Source of the DNA: an uncultured Bacteroides sp.
Lineage (GTDB): Bacteria > Bacteroidota > Bacteroidia > Bacteroidales > Bacteroidaceae
DNA: 64,000 nt
Direction of reading: 5' to 3'
NCBI RefSeq assembly: GCF_963678425.1
Contig: NZ_OY782853.1
Location: 186,001-250,000, forward strand
Within the stretch, counting starts at the first letter, position 1; every line of letters starts with the position of its first letter. The position numbers and the translations under genes are program-made. Shown piece by piece: positions 35,919 to 47,300 of this stretch. The notes beneath the pieces were generated by a model. That model did no database searches. It was not told the DNA's origin and saw nothing but the letters and a program-made list of their open reading frames with translations.

Positions 35919-36878
35919 ATGGCAAACTTATTTAAAACACTCTTCACTGGAGACTCAGCAGATACTGAAAACGAGAAAACTAAAGCAGAAGAAAAGAACT
36001 TTGAGTTATTCAAATACGATGGAATGCGTGCCGAACGTATAGGTAATTTTGATTACGCTATCAAATGTTACAATGAAGCTTTAGCTATCCGGGAGGACTT
36101 CGAGACTCTCAGTTATCTGGCTAAAATATATATTCAGCAAAACGAGCTAGATGAAGCCATAAAAAAATTGCATCAGATGATAGATATTGATCCCAATGTG
36201 GCATCTACCTATCTAACTTTAGCCGGCATTAATTATACCCTTGAGGGATATCAGGTCGCTGTAGAATGTTGCATCAAATCTCTTCAGCTTGATGAATCCA
36301 ACGTAGAAGCTTTTCTGCTGCTTGCCAAAGCTAATCATGCAATGGAAGATGATATTAATGCTATTTACCATCTTACAGAAGCCATAAAAATAAAAGAAGA
36401 CTATATGGATGCTTACCTTCAGCGTGCGGAAGTACTGATAGATATTAAGGAGTTTAGCTGTGCATTGGAAGATATTGAAAAAGTACTTGAGATTAATCCG
36501 GAAGAAGAAGCCGCTTATCTGCTTCGCGGAAAACTTGAAGAATTGAGAGAATCAACGGATGAAGCAGTTGCTGATTACAGTCGTGTGATTGAGCTTAATC
36601 CTTTCAACGAACAGGCTTACCTCTATTTAGGTCAGTTGCTCATCTCTGAAAAGAAGTATAGCGAAGCTATTGAGCATTTTAACGAAGCAATAGAACTGAA
36701 AGCCGACTTCAGCCAGGCATACCACGAACGCGGACGCGCCAAGTTTCTGAATGACGACAAAGAAGGTTCACTTCTGGATATGAAAAAAGCGATGGAACTA
36801 AACCCTAAAGCAGAGGGAAATGTAAGCGGTCAGTTCAATAATTTTGCTGACATGTATCCCGGAACCAAAATCTTTTAG
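35919..36878 (+). CDS. Tetratricopeptide repeat protein
   Basis: About 319 residues from the ATG at 35919 (MANLFKTLFTGDSADTE). An upstream in-frame TTG at 35886 is rejected because TATTTTTG (35881-35888) looks like a -7 element there. From residue 40 onward it is a nearly continuous array of about seven to eight TPR units (for example AIKCYNEALAIREDFETLSYLAKIY and AIEHFNEAIELKADFSQAYHERG), expected to form a superhelical protein-binding surface. No signal peptide, so it is cytoplasmic. Partner unknown. Confidence 0.88.
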   Translation: MANLFKTLFTGDSADTENEKTKAEEKNFELFKYDGMRAERIGNFDYAIKCYNEALAIREDFETLSYLAKIYIQQNELDEAIKKLHQMIDIDPNVASTYLTLAGINYTLEGYQVAVECCIKSLQLDESNVEAFLLLAKANHAMEDDINAIYHLTEAIKIKEDYMDAYLQRAEVLIDIKEFSCALEDIEKVLEINPEEEAAYLLRGKLEELRESTDEAVADYSRVIELNPFNEQAYLYLGQLLISEKKYSEAIEHFNEAIELKADFSQAYHERGRAKFLNDDKEGSLLDMKKAMELNPKAEGNVSGQFNNFADMYPGTKIF

Positions 36879-36954
36879 CATTTATCATTTAAAACAAAAA
36901 GCTCTTTTTTATAAAAAAAATCGTAGAGAATGCTTGCTGTTTAAATAAAAGTCG

Positions 36955-36962
36955 TACATTTG
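36955..36962 (+). promoter_or_regulatory. -7 element of the aromatic amino acid operon
   Basis: TACATTTG matches TAnnTTTG. A weak CTTG about 18-19 bp upstream may be the -33. Transcription would start just before the leader peptide ATG at 36989. Confidence 0.5.
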
Positions 36963-36988
36963 TCCCCGAAATATAACAAAAGACAGAT

Positions 36989-37075
36989 ATGAAGTCATTT
37001 ACTTATACATTCTTTTTCTTTTATTACTTTTACTTTAGCCAGAAAGTAGAGCGGGAATTTGTATGTATCGGTTAG
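36989..37075 (+). CDS. Phe/Tyr-rich leader peptide of the pheA operon
   Basis: A 28-codon frame beginning MKSFTYT, then FFFFYYFYF (nine consecutive aromatic codons, 37010-37036), then SQKVEREFVCIG and TAG. Eight Phe and four Tyr in all. An AGACAGAT stretch precedes the ATG. It sits between a promoter element and an intrinsic terminator upstream of genes for Phe and Tyr synthesis, the classical arrangement of a ribosome-mediated attenuation leader. Too short for routine gene finders. Confidence 0.85.
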   Translation: MKSFTYTFFFFYYFYFSQKVEREFVCIG

Positions 37076-37141
37076 AATAAGAAAATGATTTAAACTAAAT
37101 AAACAAAAGAATCCCGCTCCTTTGGAGACGGGATTCTTTTT
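37049..37141 (+). promoter_or_regulatory. Transcription attenuator (terminator/antiterminator) of the pheA operon
   Basis: The terminator is AAAAGAATCCCG + CTCC, loop TTT, GGAG + CGGGATTCTTTT (37105-37140), followed by T's. The antiterminator is GAGCGGGA (37049-37056, inside the last third of the leader peptide), exactly complementary to TCCCGCTC (37112-37119), the 5' arm of the terminator. A ribosome stalled on the aromatic codons leaves 37049-37056 free to pair and prevents termination. One that reaches the stop codon covers it and termination follows. Confidence 0.85.
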
Positions 37142-37159
37142 GTTACATAATTACTCAAT

Positions 37160-38002
37160 ATGAAGAAAATAGCTATACAAGGAACAAAAGGCTCATACCA
37201 CGATATCGCTGCTCATAAGTTCTTCCCTGAAGAAGAAATTCAGTTAAAGTGCTGCGCTCACTTTCAGGATGTTTTTGATGCTGTTAAAGCAGATAGTCAA
37301 ATGTTTGGTCTGGTTGCCATTGAGAACACCATTGCCGGCAGCCTGCTGCAAAATCATGAGTTATTACGTAAAAGTCAACTTCAAATCATTGGTGAATACA
37401 AATTACGTATTTCTCACAGTTTTGTCTGCCTGCCCGATGAAGACTGGGATGATATAGTTGAAGTTAATTCTCATCCCATCGCATTAATGCAGTGTCAGGC
37501 ATTTCTCGACAGTCATCCGAACTTCAAAGTGGTAGAAGCAGAAGATACGGCAAAAAGCGCGGAAATAATCCGAAAAGAAAACCTGAAAGGACATGCTGCC
37601 ATCTGCTCCAAAGCCGCCGCCCAGCTATACGGAATGAAAGTCTTGCAGGAAGGCATTGAAACAAACAAGCATAACTTCACCCGCTTCCTTTTAGTAGCCG
37701 ATCCTTGGCTAGCCGATGACTTCCGAAAAGACAAGAATATAAATAAATCGAATATTGTTTTCTCATTGCAACACACCGAAGGAAGTCTTTCCCAGGTTCT
37801 TTCCATCCTATCCTTTTATAACATCAATCTTACAAAGATACAATCATTGCCTATAATAGGCCGGGAATGGGAATATCTGTTTTACGTAGATCTTACATTT
37901 AATGATTACTTAAGATATAGACAAGCAATAGATGCAATAACCCCACTAACCAAAGAACTAAGAACTCTAGGAGAATATGAAGAAGGAAAATCAAGTATAT
38001 AA
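37160..38002 (+). CDS. pheA: Prephenate dehydratase
   Basis: Converts prephenate to phenylpyruvate, the committed step to phenylalanine. 280 residues, monofunctional. The catalytic domain has AIQGTKGSYHDIAAHKFF, VAIENTIAGSLLQNHELL, AAICSKAAAQLYG and the catalytic Thr in NFTRFLLV. A C-terminal ACT domain (NIVFSLQHTEGSLSQVLSIL) would give Phe feedback inhibition; the usual ESRP element is replaced by QSLPI. First gene after the attenuator. Its 3' end overlaps the next gene by 26 bp. Confidence 0.95.
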   Translation: MKKIAIQGTKGSYHDIAAHKFFPEEEIQLKCCAHFQDVFDAVKADSQMFGLVAIENTIAGSLLQNHELLRKSQLQIIGEYKLRISHSFVCLPDEDWDDIVEVNSHPIALMQCQAFLDSHPNFKVVEAEDTAKSAEIIRKENLKGHAAICSKAAAQLYGMKVLQEGIETNKHNFTRFLLVADPWLADDFRKDKNINKSNIVFSLQHTEGSLSQVLSILSFYNINLTKIQSLPIIGREWEYLFYVDLTFNDYLRYRQAIDAITPLTKELRTLGEYEEGKSSI

Positions 38003-39161
38003 CATTGCTCCGGCCTCAAGGCTGAGTAATGTAAGCGAGTACTACTTCTCAAGAAAACTGAAAGAAGTAGCAAAAATGAATGCAGAAGGAAAGAATGTCA
38101 TCAGTCTGGGAATAGGCAGCCCTGATCTTCCTCCTTCGCAAGCAACTCTACAGACCATGTGTGAACAAACACTACGCAGTGATGTGCATGGTTATCAGCC
38201 TTATGTGGGAATACCTGAACTTCGAAAAGGATTCTCAGACTGGTATAAGCAATGGTATAGCGTAGATTTAGATCCCAACACTGAGATCCAGCCTTTGATA
38301 GGTTCAAAAGAAGGAATTCTTCATGTAACCCTTGCTTTTGTGAATCCAGGAGAACAAGTACTGGTTCCTAACCCAGGCTATCCAACCTATACTTCACTAA
38401 GCACATTGCTGGGCGCAGAAGTCATTCCTTATAACTTAAAAGAAGAGAACAGATGGAACCCCGACTTTGAGGAACTGGAAAAGATGGATCTTAGTAACGT
38501 AAAGTTAATGTGGACTAATTATCCCAATATGCCAACCGGAGCCAATGCTTCAATGGAATTATACGAAAAATTGGTATCCTTTGCCCGTAAACACAACATT
38601 GTGATAGTGAATGACAATCCATACAGTTTTATCCTGAACGATCACCCTTTGAGTATTTTGAGTGTTCCGGGAGCAAAAGAATGTTGCATTGAATTCAATT
38701 CCATGAGTAAAAGTCACAATATGCCGGGCTGGCGCGTGGGAATGCTTGCTTCCAACGCACAGTTTATCCAGTGGGTACTGAAAGTAAAAAGTAACATTGA
38801 CTCGGGCATGTTCCGTCCTTTACAAATGGCAGCAGCCAAAGCTCTGGCTTGCGACGCATCATGGTATGCAGAAATAAACAGCGTTTACCGCGAAAGAAGA
38901 GGATTGGCAGGAGAAATAATGCACACTTTAGGATGTACTTACGATGAGAATCAGGTAGGCATGTTTCTTTGGGGAAAAGTGCCCGATTCTTGCGAGAATG
39001 TGGAAACGCTGACTGACAAGGTTCTTTACGAAGCCAATGTCTTTATCACTCCCGGATTTATATTTGGGAGTAACGGAGCAAGATACATTCGCCTTTCTCT
39101 TTGTTGTAATAAAGAGATGCTGGCAAATGCACTGGAAAGAATCAGAAAAATAAGCAAATAA
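37977..39161 (+). CDS. Class I/II PLP-dependent aminotransferase of the aromatic operon
   Basis: A 394-residue fold-type I aminotransferase. Seen are ISLGIGSPDLPPS, the cofactor-side GSKEGILHVTLAFVNPGEQVLVPNPGYPTY, VNDNPYSFIL, and the Schiff-base Lys in SMSKSHNMPGWRVG. Context (between prephenate dehydratase and DAHP synthase) suggests it transaminates phenylpyruvate and 4-hydroxyphenylpyruvate. The family also includes LL-diaminopimelate and aspartate aminotransferases, so the substrate is an inference. It starts inside the end of pheA (26-bp overlap). Confidence 0.9.
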   Translation: MKKENQVYNIAPASRLSNVSEYYFSRKLKEVAKMNAEGKNVISLGIGSPDLPPSQATLQTMCEQTLRSDVHGYQPYVGIPELRKGFSDWYKQWYSVDLDPNTEIQPLIGSKEGILHVTLAFVNPGEQVLVPNPGYPTYTSLSTLLGAEVIPYNLKEENRWNPDFEELEKMDLSNVKLMWTNYPNMPTGANASMELYEKLVSFARKHNIVIVNDNPYSFILNDHPLSILSVPGAKECCIEFNSMSKSHNMPGWRVGMLASNAQFIQWVLKVKSNIDSGMFRPLQMAAAKALACDASWYAEINSVYRERRGLAGEIMHTLGCTYDENQVGMFLWGKVPDSCENVETLTDKVLYEANVFITPGFIFGSNGARYIRLSLCCNKEMLANALERIRKISK

Positions 39162-39181
39162 AAAACATAATAATATTCAAG

Positions 39182-40243
39182 ATGGAATTAGAATCTATTT
39201 TATTACCAGGCGTGGAAGCAAAACGCCCAATCGTAATTGCTGGTCCATGCAGTGCTGAGACCAGAGAACAGGTTATGGAAACTGCCAAGCAATTGGCAAG
39301 TAAAGGAATCAAGATTTTCCGCGCAGGAATCTGGAAGCCTCGTACCAAACCGGGAGGCTTTGAGGGTGTAGGTGTAGAAGGACTCTCTTGGTTAGAAGAT
39401 GTAAAAAAAGAAACCGGTATGTACGTTTCTACAGAAGTAGCAACAGCTAAACATGTGGAAGAAGCGTTGAAACATAACATTGACATACTATGGATCGGAG
39501 CCCGTACTTCAGCGAATCCTTTTGCCGTACAGGAAATTGCAGACGCACTGCAAGGTGTAGATATTCCTGTTTTAATTAAGAACCCGGTAAATCCTGATCT
39601 GGAATTATGGATTGGTGCCCTGGAACGTCTTCACAACGCAGGATTAAGACGTCTGGGAGTAATTCACAGAGGATTCAGCACATACGACAAGAAGATATAC
39701 CGTAACCTTCCTCAATGGCATATTCCAATAGAATTACGTCGCCGCATTCCTAATCTTCCTATCTTCTGTGATCCTAGCCACATTGGCGGAAAGCGTGAAC
39801 TTATTGCCTCATTGAGCCAGCAGGCAATGGATTTGAACTTTGACGGACTTATCATCGAGTCACACTGCAATCCTGATGTTGCTCTAAGTGATGCTTCTCA
39901 GCAAATAACACCAGATATTTTGGATTACATCCTCAATATGTTGGTTATCCGTAAGGAGACACAGACAACAGAAAGTCTTGCCGAGCTTAGAAGACAGATT
40001 GATGACTGTGATAATTCACTGATCGAAATTTTAGCAAAGAGAATGAGAATCAGCCGTGAGATAGGTACATTCAAGAAAGAGCACAACATGACTGTTCTTC
40101 AATCTGGCCGCTATGATGAAATCATATCTAAACGAGGAGCACAAGGAAAAGAATTTGGTATGGATAGTGAGTTTATGAAAACTGTATTCGAAGCAATCCA
40201 TGAAGAGTCAGTGCGTCAACAAATGGAAATACTAAACAAATAA
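39182..40243 (+). CDS. Bifunctional DAHP synthase / chorismate mutase
   Basis: 353 residues. The N-terminal 260 are a type I-beta DAHP synthase (first step of the shikimate pathway) with VIAGPCSAETREQVM, IFRAGIWKPRTKPGGFEGVG, LLIKNPVNPDLELWIGALERL-like VLIKNPVNPDL, and IFCDPSHIGGKR. The C-terminal 85 or so are an AroQ-type chorismate mutase (SLAELRRQIDDCDNSLIEILAKRMRISREIG). The fusion couples pathway entry to the branch at chorismate and allows allosteric control. Third enzyme gene of the operon, 9 bp before tyrA. Confidence 0.94.
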   Translation: MELESILLPGVEAKRPIVIAGPCSAETREQVMETAKQLASKGIKIFRAGIWKPRTKPGGFEGVGVEGLSWLEDVKKETGMYVSTEVATAKHVEEALKHNIDILWIGARTSANPFAVQEIADALQGVDIPVLIKNPVNPDLELWIGALERLHNAGLRRLGVIHRGFSTYDKKIYRNLPQWHIPIELRRRIPNLPIFCDPSHIGGKRELIASLSQQAMDLNFDGLIIESHCNPDVALSDASQQITPDILDYILNMLVIRKETQTTESLAELRRQIDDCDNSLIEILAKRMRISREIGTFKKEHNMTVLQSGRYDEIISKRGAQGKEFGMDSEFMKTVFEAIHEESVRQQMEILNK

Positions 40244-40252
40244 ACATCAGTC

Positions 40253-41026
40253 ATGAGAATATTAATTCTTGGAGCCGGGAAAATGGGTTCCTTCTTTACA
40301 GATGTATTAAGTTTCCAGCACGAAACAGCTGTGTTTGATGTTAATCCACAACAACTCCGGTTTGTGTATAACACCTATCGCTTCACCACACTGGAAGAGA
40401 TTAAGGAGTTTGAACCGGAACTTGTAATCAATGCGGTTACCATTAAATACACTCTCGAAGCTTTCAGACAAGTTATACCTGTATTACCCAAAGATTGTAT
40501 ATTAAGTGACATCACCAGTGTAAAGACCGGATTAAGAAAGTTCTATCAGGAAAGCGGCTTCCGCTATGTATCCACACACCCCATGTTTGGTCCTACATTC
40601 GCCAGCCTCAGCAACCTTTCCAGTGAAAGCGCCATCATTATTTCGGAAAGCGATCATCTGGGGAAAGTATTCTTCAAAGACCTGTACAGCACTCTTGGAC
40701 TGAATATCTTTGAATATTCCTTTGATGAGCACGATGATACTGTTGCATATTCACTATCAATCCCATTTGTTTCAACATTCGTCTTTGCAGCGGTAATGAA
40801 ACATCAGGAAGCACCAGGCACCACATTCAAGAAGCACATGGCCATAGCCAAAGGTTTAATGAGTGAAGACGATTATCTGCTTCAGGAAATTCTTTTCAAC
40901 CCTCGTACTCCGGCACAAGTGGAGAATATCCGCAGAGAGCTGAAAGAGATTCTGGAAATTATTACCAATAAGGATGCTGACAGATTGAAGAAGTACCTGA
41001 CTAAAATTAGAAAGAACATTCAATAA
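40253..41026 (+). CDS. tyrA: Prephenate dehydrogenase
   Basis: 257 residues; makes 4-hydroxyphenylpyruvate for tyrosine. An N-terminal NAD(P)-binding Rossmann motif ILGAGKMGSFFTDVL is followed by LPKDCILSDITSVKTGL and THPMFGPTFASL (catalytic His), then the helical dimerisation domain. No ACT or chorismate mutase domain is fused. Last gene of the operon. The final 55 codons and the following terminator are duplicated, with about 85% identity, at 50253-50482, beyond the glucan synthase gene. Confidence 0.93.
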   Translation: MRILILGAGKMGSFFTDVLSFQHETAVFDVNPQQLRFVYNTYRFTTLEEIKEFEPELVINAVTIKYTLEAFRQVIPVLPKDCILSDITSVKTGLRKFYQESGFRYVSTHPMFGPTFASLSNLSSESAIIISESDHLGKVFFKDLYSTLGLNIFEYSFDEHDDTVAYSLSIPFVSTFVFAAVMKHQEAPGTTFKKHMAIAKGLMSEDDYLLQEILFNPRTPAQVENIRRELKEILEIITNKDADRLKKYLTKIRKNIQ

Positions 41027-41045
41027 ACTGTAGCTAAAAGATTAG

Positions 41046-41088
41046 AAAGGCTCAAGCACATTCTTTGTAATGTAACTTGAGCCTTTTT
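41046..41088 (+). terminator. Terminator of the aromatic amino acid operon
   Basis: AAAGGCTCAAG / CTTGAGCCTTT with an inner ACATT / AATGT extension and a T-run, 19 bp after tyrA. A diverged copy is at 50438-50482. Confidence 0.85.
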
Positions 41089-41130
41089 CTTTTTTGTATT
41101 CTTCAGTCAGATAGAATATGCTATCTGATC

Positions 41131-41379
41131 TCAATATCTATCCGCCTTTTGAGATAGATCCATCATTTCTTCCTTCGTTATTTCCTTAAACCGAGGAATC
41201 TCAACACCGTCTCTGAGCACTTTTTCAAAAAACATTTTCTCAGGACGAACCCAGAATCCCTTTTCACCGTATAAAGCCTGATAAACAACCATACGTTCTA
41301 AGGTTTCACTATCTTTGGCAACAGTTATCATCTTATACAATCCTCCTTTGAAATGGAGGAAATACCTTTCTTTATCCAT
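41131..41379 (-). CDS. DUF1653 domain protein
   Basis: A small protein of about 82 residues from MDKERYF at 41379 (an in-frame ATG at 41391 would overlap the upstream stop). It matches the compact DUF1653 pattern: YFLHFKGGLYKMI, AKDSETLERMVVYQALYGE, WVRPEKMFFEKV and PRFKEI. The family is a small beta-rich domain often encoded next to metabolic genes; its function is unknown. It directly follows the glucan synthase gene on the same strand and so is probably cotranscribed. Confidence 0.85.
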   Translation of the reverse strand: MDKERYFLHFKGGLYKMITVAKDSETLERMVVYQALYGEKGFWVRPEKMFFEKVLRDGVEIPRFKEITKEEMMDLSQKADRY

Positions 41380-41381
41380 AA

Positions 41382-44300
41382 TTACAACCACATTTCTACA
41401 AAATGTTCTTTCAAGTCGTCTTCTAAAGGTAGCACTGTTTTTTCCGATAATTCTTTTCCATCAAGGATAAGACGGGACAACGAGTCGTCTGTGATACGAT
41501 TGAAGGTGATATGATACACCGTTTTTCCAAAACGATAATGAACTTTGTAACTATTCCAATTTTGAGGGAGCAAAGGTAACAGATTTAATTTATTTCCCAA
41601 TCTGTTTACGCCCAAAAGCATTTCAACCAGAAGACGATACATCCAAGAGGAAGAACCAGTGTACCATGTCCAGCCGCCTCGACCGGTATGAGGTGCACAA
41701 GCATACACATCAGCCGCCACAACATAAGGTTCCACTTTATATATAGCAATCTGTTCAGCTGTTTTGCCATGCTGTACAGGATTTAGCAAACCGAAAAGCT
41801 CCCAGGAGCGTTCGGTTTGTCCCATGAGGGCAAAAGCCATGGCAGCCCAGATGGCACCATGTGTGTACTGACCACCATTCTCACGCACACCAGGAACATA
41901 ACCTTTTATATAACCCGGATTGAGGATAGATTTATCAAAAGGTGGGGTAAATAGCTGAATTAAGTTATCGTTGCGGTTCACCAGCTGTTTGTTAACCTGA
42001 TCCATAGCCTGCACAGTTCGTCTCAAATTTCCAGCACCACTAATCACGGACCAACTTTGTGGCAAAGAATCAATACAACATTCCTGGTTAATTTTAGATC
42101 CAAGTGGTTCTCCGTTATCAAAGTATGCACGACGATACCATTCACCATCCCACGCATGTAACTCAATATTGAGTTGTAAATCATGTGCATGCGCAAGACA
42201 GCTTTCGGCAAAGTCATTATCGTTACGCAGAATCGCTATTTTAGAGAATTTAGTTAACACATCATACAAGAAGAAAGCCAGCCATACACTCTCACCACGT
42301 CCCTCCTTTCCAATCAGATTCATTCCATCATTCCAGTCACCACATCCAATAAGGGGTAACCCGTGACTACCAAATCTGAGCCCGTTTTTAATGCTTCTTA
42401 CACAATGTTCATAGAGCGTAGCAGACTCATCAGAACGACCAGGCATATCATAATAAGATTCTTCGTCGGATCGCAATGTCCGGCCTTCAATGAAAGGTAT
42501 TATCTCGTCGAGGATACCAGTGTCGGCAACGCAGGACACATACTTGCATGTAACATATGGCAACCAAAGGTAGTCGTCAGAAAAATGTGTTCGCACGCCG
42601 CGTCCCAAGGGGGGATGCCACCAATGTTGAACATCTCCTTCATGGAATTGATGAGCTGCTGCACGAAGTATCTGTTTACGGGTAATGGCAGGCTCGGCAT
42701 GCACCAGCGCCATCACATCCTGCAGCTGGTCGCGGAAACCATAGGCACCGCCAGACTGGTAAAAACCAGACCTTGCCCATATTCTACTACTAAGAGTCTG
42801 ATACAACAGCCAACCATTGGCCATTACATTCACTGAAGGATCAGGAGTATCAACATTTATAGTTCCAAGGGTATGGTTCCAATAGGCCCATACTTCTTCT
42901 AGCGCTTCACGAGTAGCACCAGTCTTTTGGAAACGCAATACCAGTTGACGCATTTCTTCCTTGTTATTTGCAAAGCCAAGCCTGAACCGAGTCTCCCGAT
43001 CCTGTCCATCAGCCAAATCAAACACCACTTGTACGGCACCACAAGGATCAAGCCCGGCTCCTACTTTTCCAGAAAGTCGAGTATGTTTCATTGCAGCAGG
43101 ATGCGATAGGTTTCCGTTCTGACCGATAAATTCTTTACGGTCACCACTCAATGTGCGCGCTTCACCCACATCAACAAAAGCTACCCGTCCTGCAAAATCA
43201 GGGTTGTAGAAGTTTCGGGCAAACAAGGCTCCGGTTTTAACGTCTATCTCTGTCTGGACATGTAGCAGACTTTTCTGCCGCATGTTAGCCAATACCCATT
43301 CGTAATATCCGGTGACTGACAATCGACGTGAACGTCCCGATTTGTTATACAACTTCAAAACTGCAAATTTGACCGGAGCATCCATTGCAACATATATCCA
43401 CAGCTCGGAATCAATTCCGAATTCACTGTGTTCGAATACCGTGTAACCAAATCCATGACGAATTACATAAGGTGTTGCCCCACGGGCCGGTAACGGAGTA
43501 GGTGACCAAAATTGCCCGGTTTGCTCATCACGTATATAAAAAGCTTCTCCCGAAGGATCCTCTACAGGATCATTATTCCAAGGTGTAAGACGAAATTCAT
43601 GAGAATTCTCGGCCCAGGTGTATGATCCTCCACTCTCAGAAATCACTGTTCCAAACTGGTTATTGGCCAACACATTACACCACGGCGCAGGCGTTGTTTG
43701 TCCCGGCTGAAGCGTTATAACATATTCGTGCCCATCTCGTGTGAATCCACCAAGGCCATTTGTAAAAATCAAGTCTCGCGTTTGAAGCGGTTCCAGAATT
43801 TCGGGCAACGCTGTTCGCGAAGGAATTAAAGTGGGAACCATTAATTCAGGAATTTTGAGAGTTTCAAGTTGCTCAGCCAGCATGCCTTGCTTGTCATCCA
43901 AGACAATGCGGGCAGTCGCTTGCAGCAAAAGTACATCTTCACGAGGCACTTGTTCTATTCTGCGAATAAAAATGCCACCTGGTTTTTCAAGTAAAGGAGC
44001 CTCAATACCTGATGAAATAAGATTAATAATTTCATCATAAATAAACTGACGATACACAGAAACATCCTCGTTCAGGATTATCAGTTCAACAGTAATTCCC
44101 TTCATACGCCAGTATGCATGCGCCAGAGAAATCTGCCGTACCAGGTCGAGTCCTTTAGCATCACTAATACGTAGCAATACCAAAGGAACGTCACCAGATA
44201 TGCTATATCCCCAAAGAGCATTCTGCCCACGTCTGTTACTTTTCAACACCCCTTGAGCAGCACGAAGCAATGGATTAGCATATATCAAGGAACTGGCAAG

Positions 44301-47300
44301 TTTACTATAACTTTGAGCTTCTGTTTCAGTCACATTAAGTTGATGTAATACGACCTGGCTATGTGTCCATGCCAGTTCAAAAGCACGGTCAACCATACGA
44401 GTATTTTGATATTTATCTGATAAGGCCAGTATGGAGCCTCTTGTCTCAGCCATACCCAATGCAATGTATAGCGTTACGGATTTGCCCGGCTGAATGGTTA
44501 CTGTACGGCGTAATGAAATGATTGGGTCAAGCACCGAACCAGTACATCCTGACAAATCCCCTGTACTTCTCATTGCCAGAGGGTTTGCTAAAGAACGTCC
44601 TCGACCTACAAAACGAGAACGGTCAGTTTCGCATGAAAGACTTCCTTGTTGTTCGCCTTGCACCAGCATCAGATGTAACAGGTGAGGTACTGTTTCTTCT
44701 TGCGACCGCGCTCTACGTGTGCAGAATATAGAAGAAGAAGAAGGTGCAAATTCCGTTTGCACGAATAGATTACTAAAAACAGGGTGGGCCTCATCAGCCC
44801 CCTGAGGTGCTATTACCACTTCGCTGTAAGTAGTAAGTTCAATGTTGCGAGGTACATGTGAATGATTGGTTAGTTTAATACGCCTCAATTCGATATCATC
44901 TTCCGGAGAGACACAAATAGTTGTATGAACCTCTAGACCCGACTGACGTTGACGAAATTCAGCATAAGCCTGGGTAAATATAGCCTCATAGCCTTTTATT
45001 GTACGCAAAGTCGGTTGATATGCAGTTGACCAGAATTCGCCGGTATCACTGTCACGCAAATAAACAAACATACCCAAGTTGTCAGATGTAGCGTCTTCAC
45101 GCCAGCGTGTGACGGCCAGATTATTCCAGCGGCTATACCCTCCTCCGGCATTGTTCACCATTACATGATAACGGCCGTTGGATAATAAATGTACCTCGGG
45201 ATCTATAGTAGTATCCTTGAATATGCGCATTATTTCGGAACTATCCACAAGAAGTGGATGCAAGCCTTCAAGTTCAAATTTCGAATCGTCAGGAATTACG
45301 CTCGCAGTAACGCTTTGAGGAATACGTTCCTGCAATAGCAGCTCAGCAGCTTTAAGCATCGGACAAGACATAAAGCGTCGTTGCATTGAGCCACCTTTCA
45401 TCAGGTTAACCAGTGACAAAAGGCTCATTCCCTGGTGGTGTGCCATGAAAGAACAGATATTCTCACTTGAAACATGCGGACGAAGATGTGACGGAGTATA
45501 ATCTATCGCCTCATAATAACCGTAAGTACTTTCTTTTCCTTCAGCAGATAGGCGTTGCATATTTTCGCAGGCCTTCCGTGGGGCCACCATCAGTGCCATT
45601 ACTGTGGCATAAGGAGCAATAACCAAATCTTCAGACAATCCCCTCTTTAAACCAAGGCTAGGCACACCGAATGCCCTATACTGATAATTCAGATGGACAT
45701 CCGTACGGTTGTATCCCGACTCGGACATGCCCCATGGCACACCAAGTTTTTTGCCATATTCTATTTGTTCCTGTACCGCAGTCTTACAAGTTTGGTCAAG
45801 TAAAGTATTATCAAAGCTTGGCATCACCAGTAAAGGCATCAAGTATTCAAACATAGAACCACTCCATGAAAGTAATGCTGGTTGCCCCTTAGAAACAATT
45901 AACAGACGATTAAGCGAGAACCAATGTTCCTGAGGCACCTGTCCTTGTGCTATAGCTACATAACTGCAAAGCCTGGCTTCGGAAGCAAGTAGGTCATAAC
46001 AACCTGCATCTGCACGCTGTTCAGTAACATTATACCCTATTAAAAATAACTTTTTCGAAGCATCAAAAAGGAAAGTGAAATCCATTCGTGCAAAGTTTTC
46101 ACTTTGATGTATTATTGATTTAAGCATTTGTTTCCTCTGAATAGCATGCCTGGCAGCTTTATGAAGACAATGCAACAATATACTGACGAAGTCAGTTTCT
46201 TCTTTTCTTGATAGATCATTAACTTCGGAAAGTTTGATCAATTCGGTTTCTAATAATGGACAAATAGTTTTTTCAAAACGGGCAACTTCACTCAATGTAG
46301 GCACTTTATCAAATATCTCAAATTTAGTAAGAATCATTTCTATACTTTCTGATAAGCTCACTTTGTGAAGCAAATAATCAATTTCAACCCATGGAGCAAG
46401 AGCCAACAGTTCTTCCAAATGTTCTTCATAATTTAGTTTCAATGTTTGTCCCCATGTCTGTAATTCTACATTTGAAGAATCTAACGATGAAATTATATTA
46501 TTTATCTGACTAGCAATGGATTTAAGTAAGTTATATGCAGCTTGTACTGTATTAGGAGGCGTATTTTCCAACTCTCTTTCAAGTTGCTGTAAAGCCACAT
46601 TTTTACCAGCAAGCTGTTTTAAAACCCGCACCGTATCAATCAGTCCGGCAAAAATATCCGGTGAATAAATCGGAGCTTCCCTTAACTCCTTGAGCCCCTG
46701 ACTGAGTGCAAGCAGATGCCCGGCAAGGTTACCACTATCCACACTCGACACATACAACGGAGAAAGCGGTTCAAGAGTTCGTGTGTTGTACCAGTTAAAT
46801 AAATGCCCGCGATACTTCTTGAGTTTTCCCATCGTTGCAAAGGTTTGATTTGTACGCTCCATCACCTTGCCTGCAGGCAGATATCCATAGTCAAATGCTG
46901 CCAGATTAGCTAACAATGAAAGCCCAATATTAGTAGGCGATGTGCGGGAAGCAATCGTGGGTACAGGTATTTCCTGAAAGTTGTCGGGAGGAAGCCAACT
47001 TTCTTGAGCATTAACAAAAGTTTCAAAGAAATGCCATGTTTTACGAGCAATCCGATGTAACAAAAGTGTTTGTTCACTTGAAAGCTCTGGAATATGCAAC
47101 TTTATTGGACAGCTAATCCACCAAACAAAATAGGGAGCCGTAAACCAAACAAGTAAAACAGGGAGTGAGTATGGTAGTGTAGCCGGCTGTAAAAAAGATA
47201 AAAGTACACCACCTATCATTGCAAAAACAGGAGCAAACCACATTAGGGTGTAATAACCTAAAAGCGAATTATTTGCAGTTCGTTGAGCATCTATAGAGTT

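Noticed and set aside
36886..36988. Possible T-box or riboswitch before pheA
   Set aside because: No conserved aptamer-like core was recognised; the peptide leader and alternative hairpins explain the region fully.
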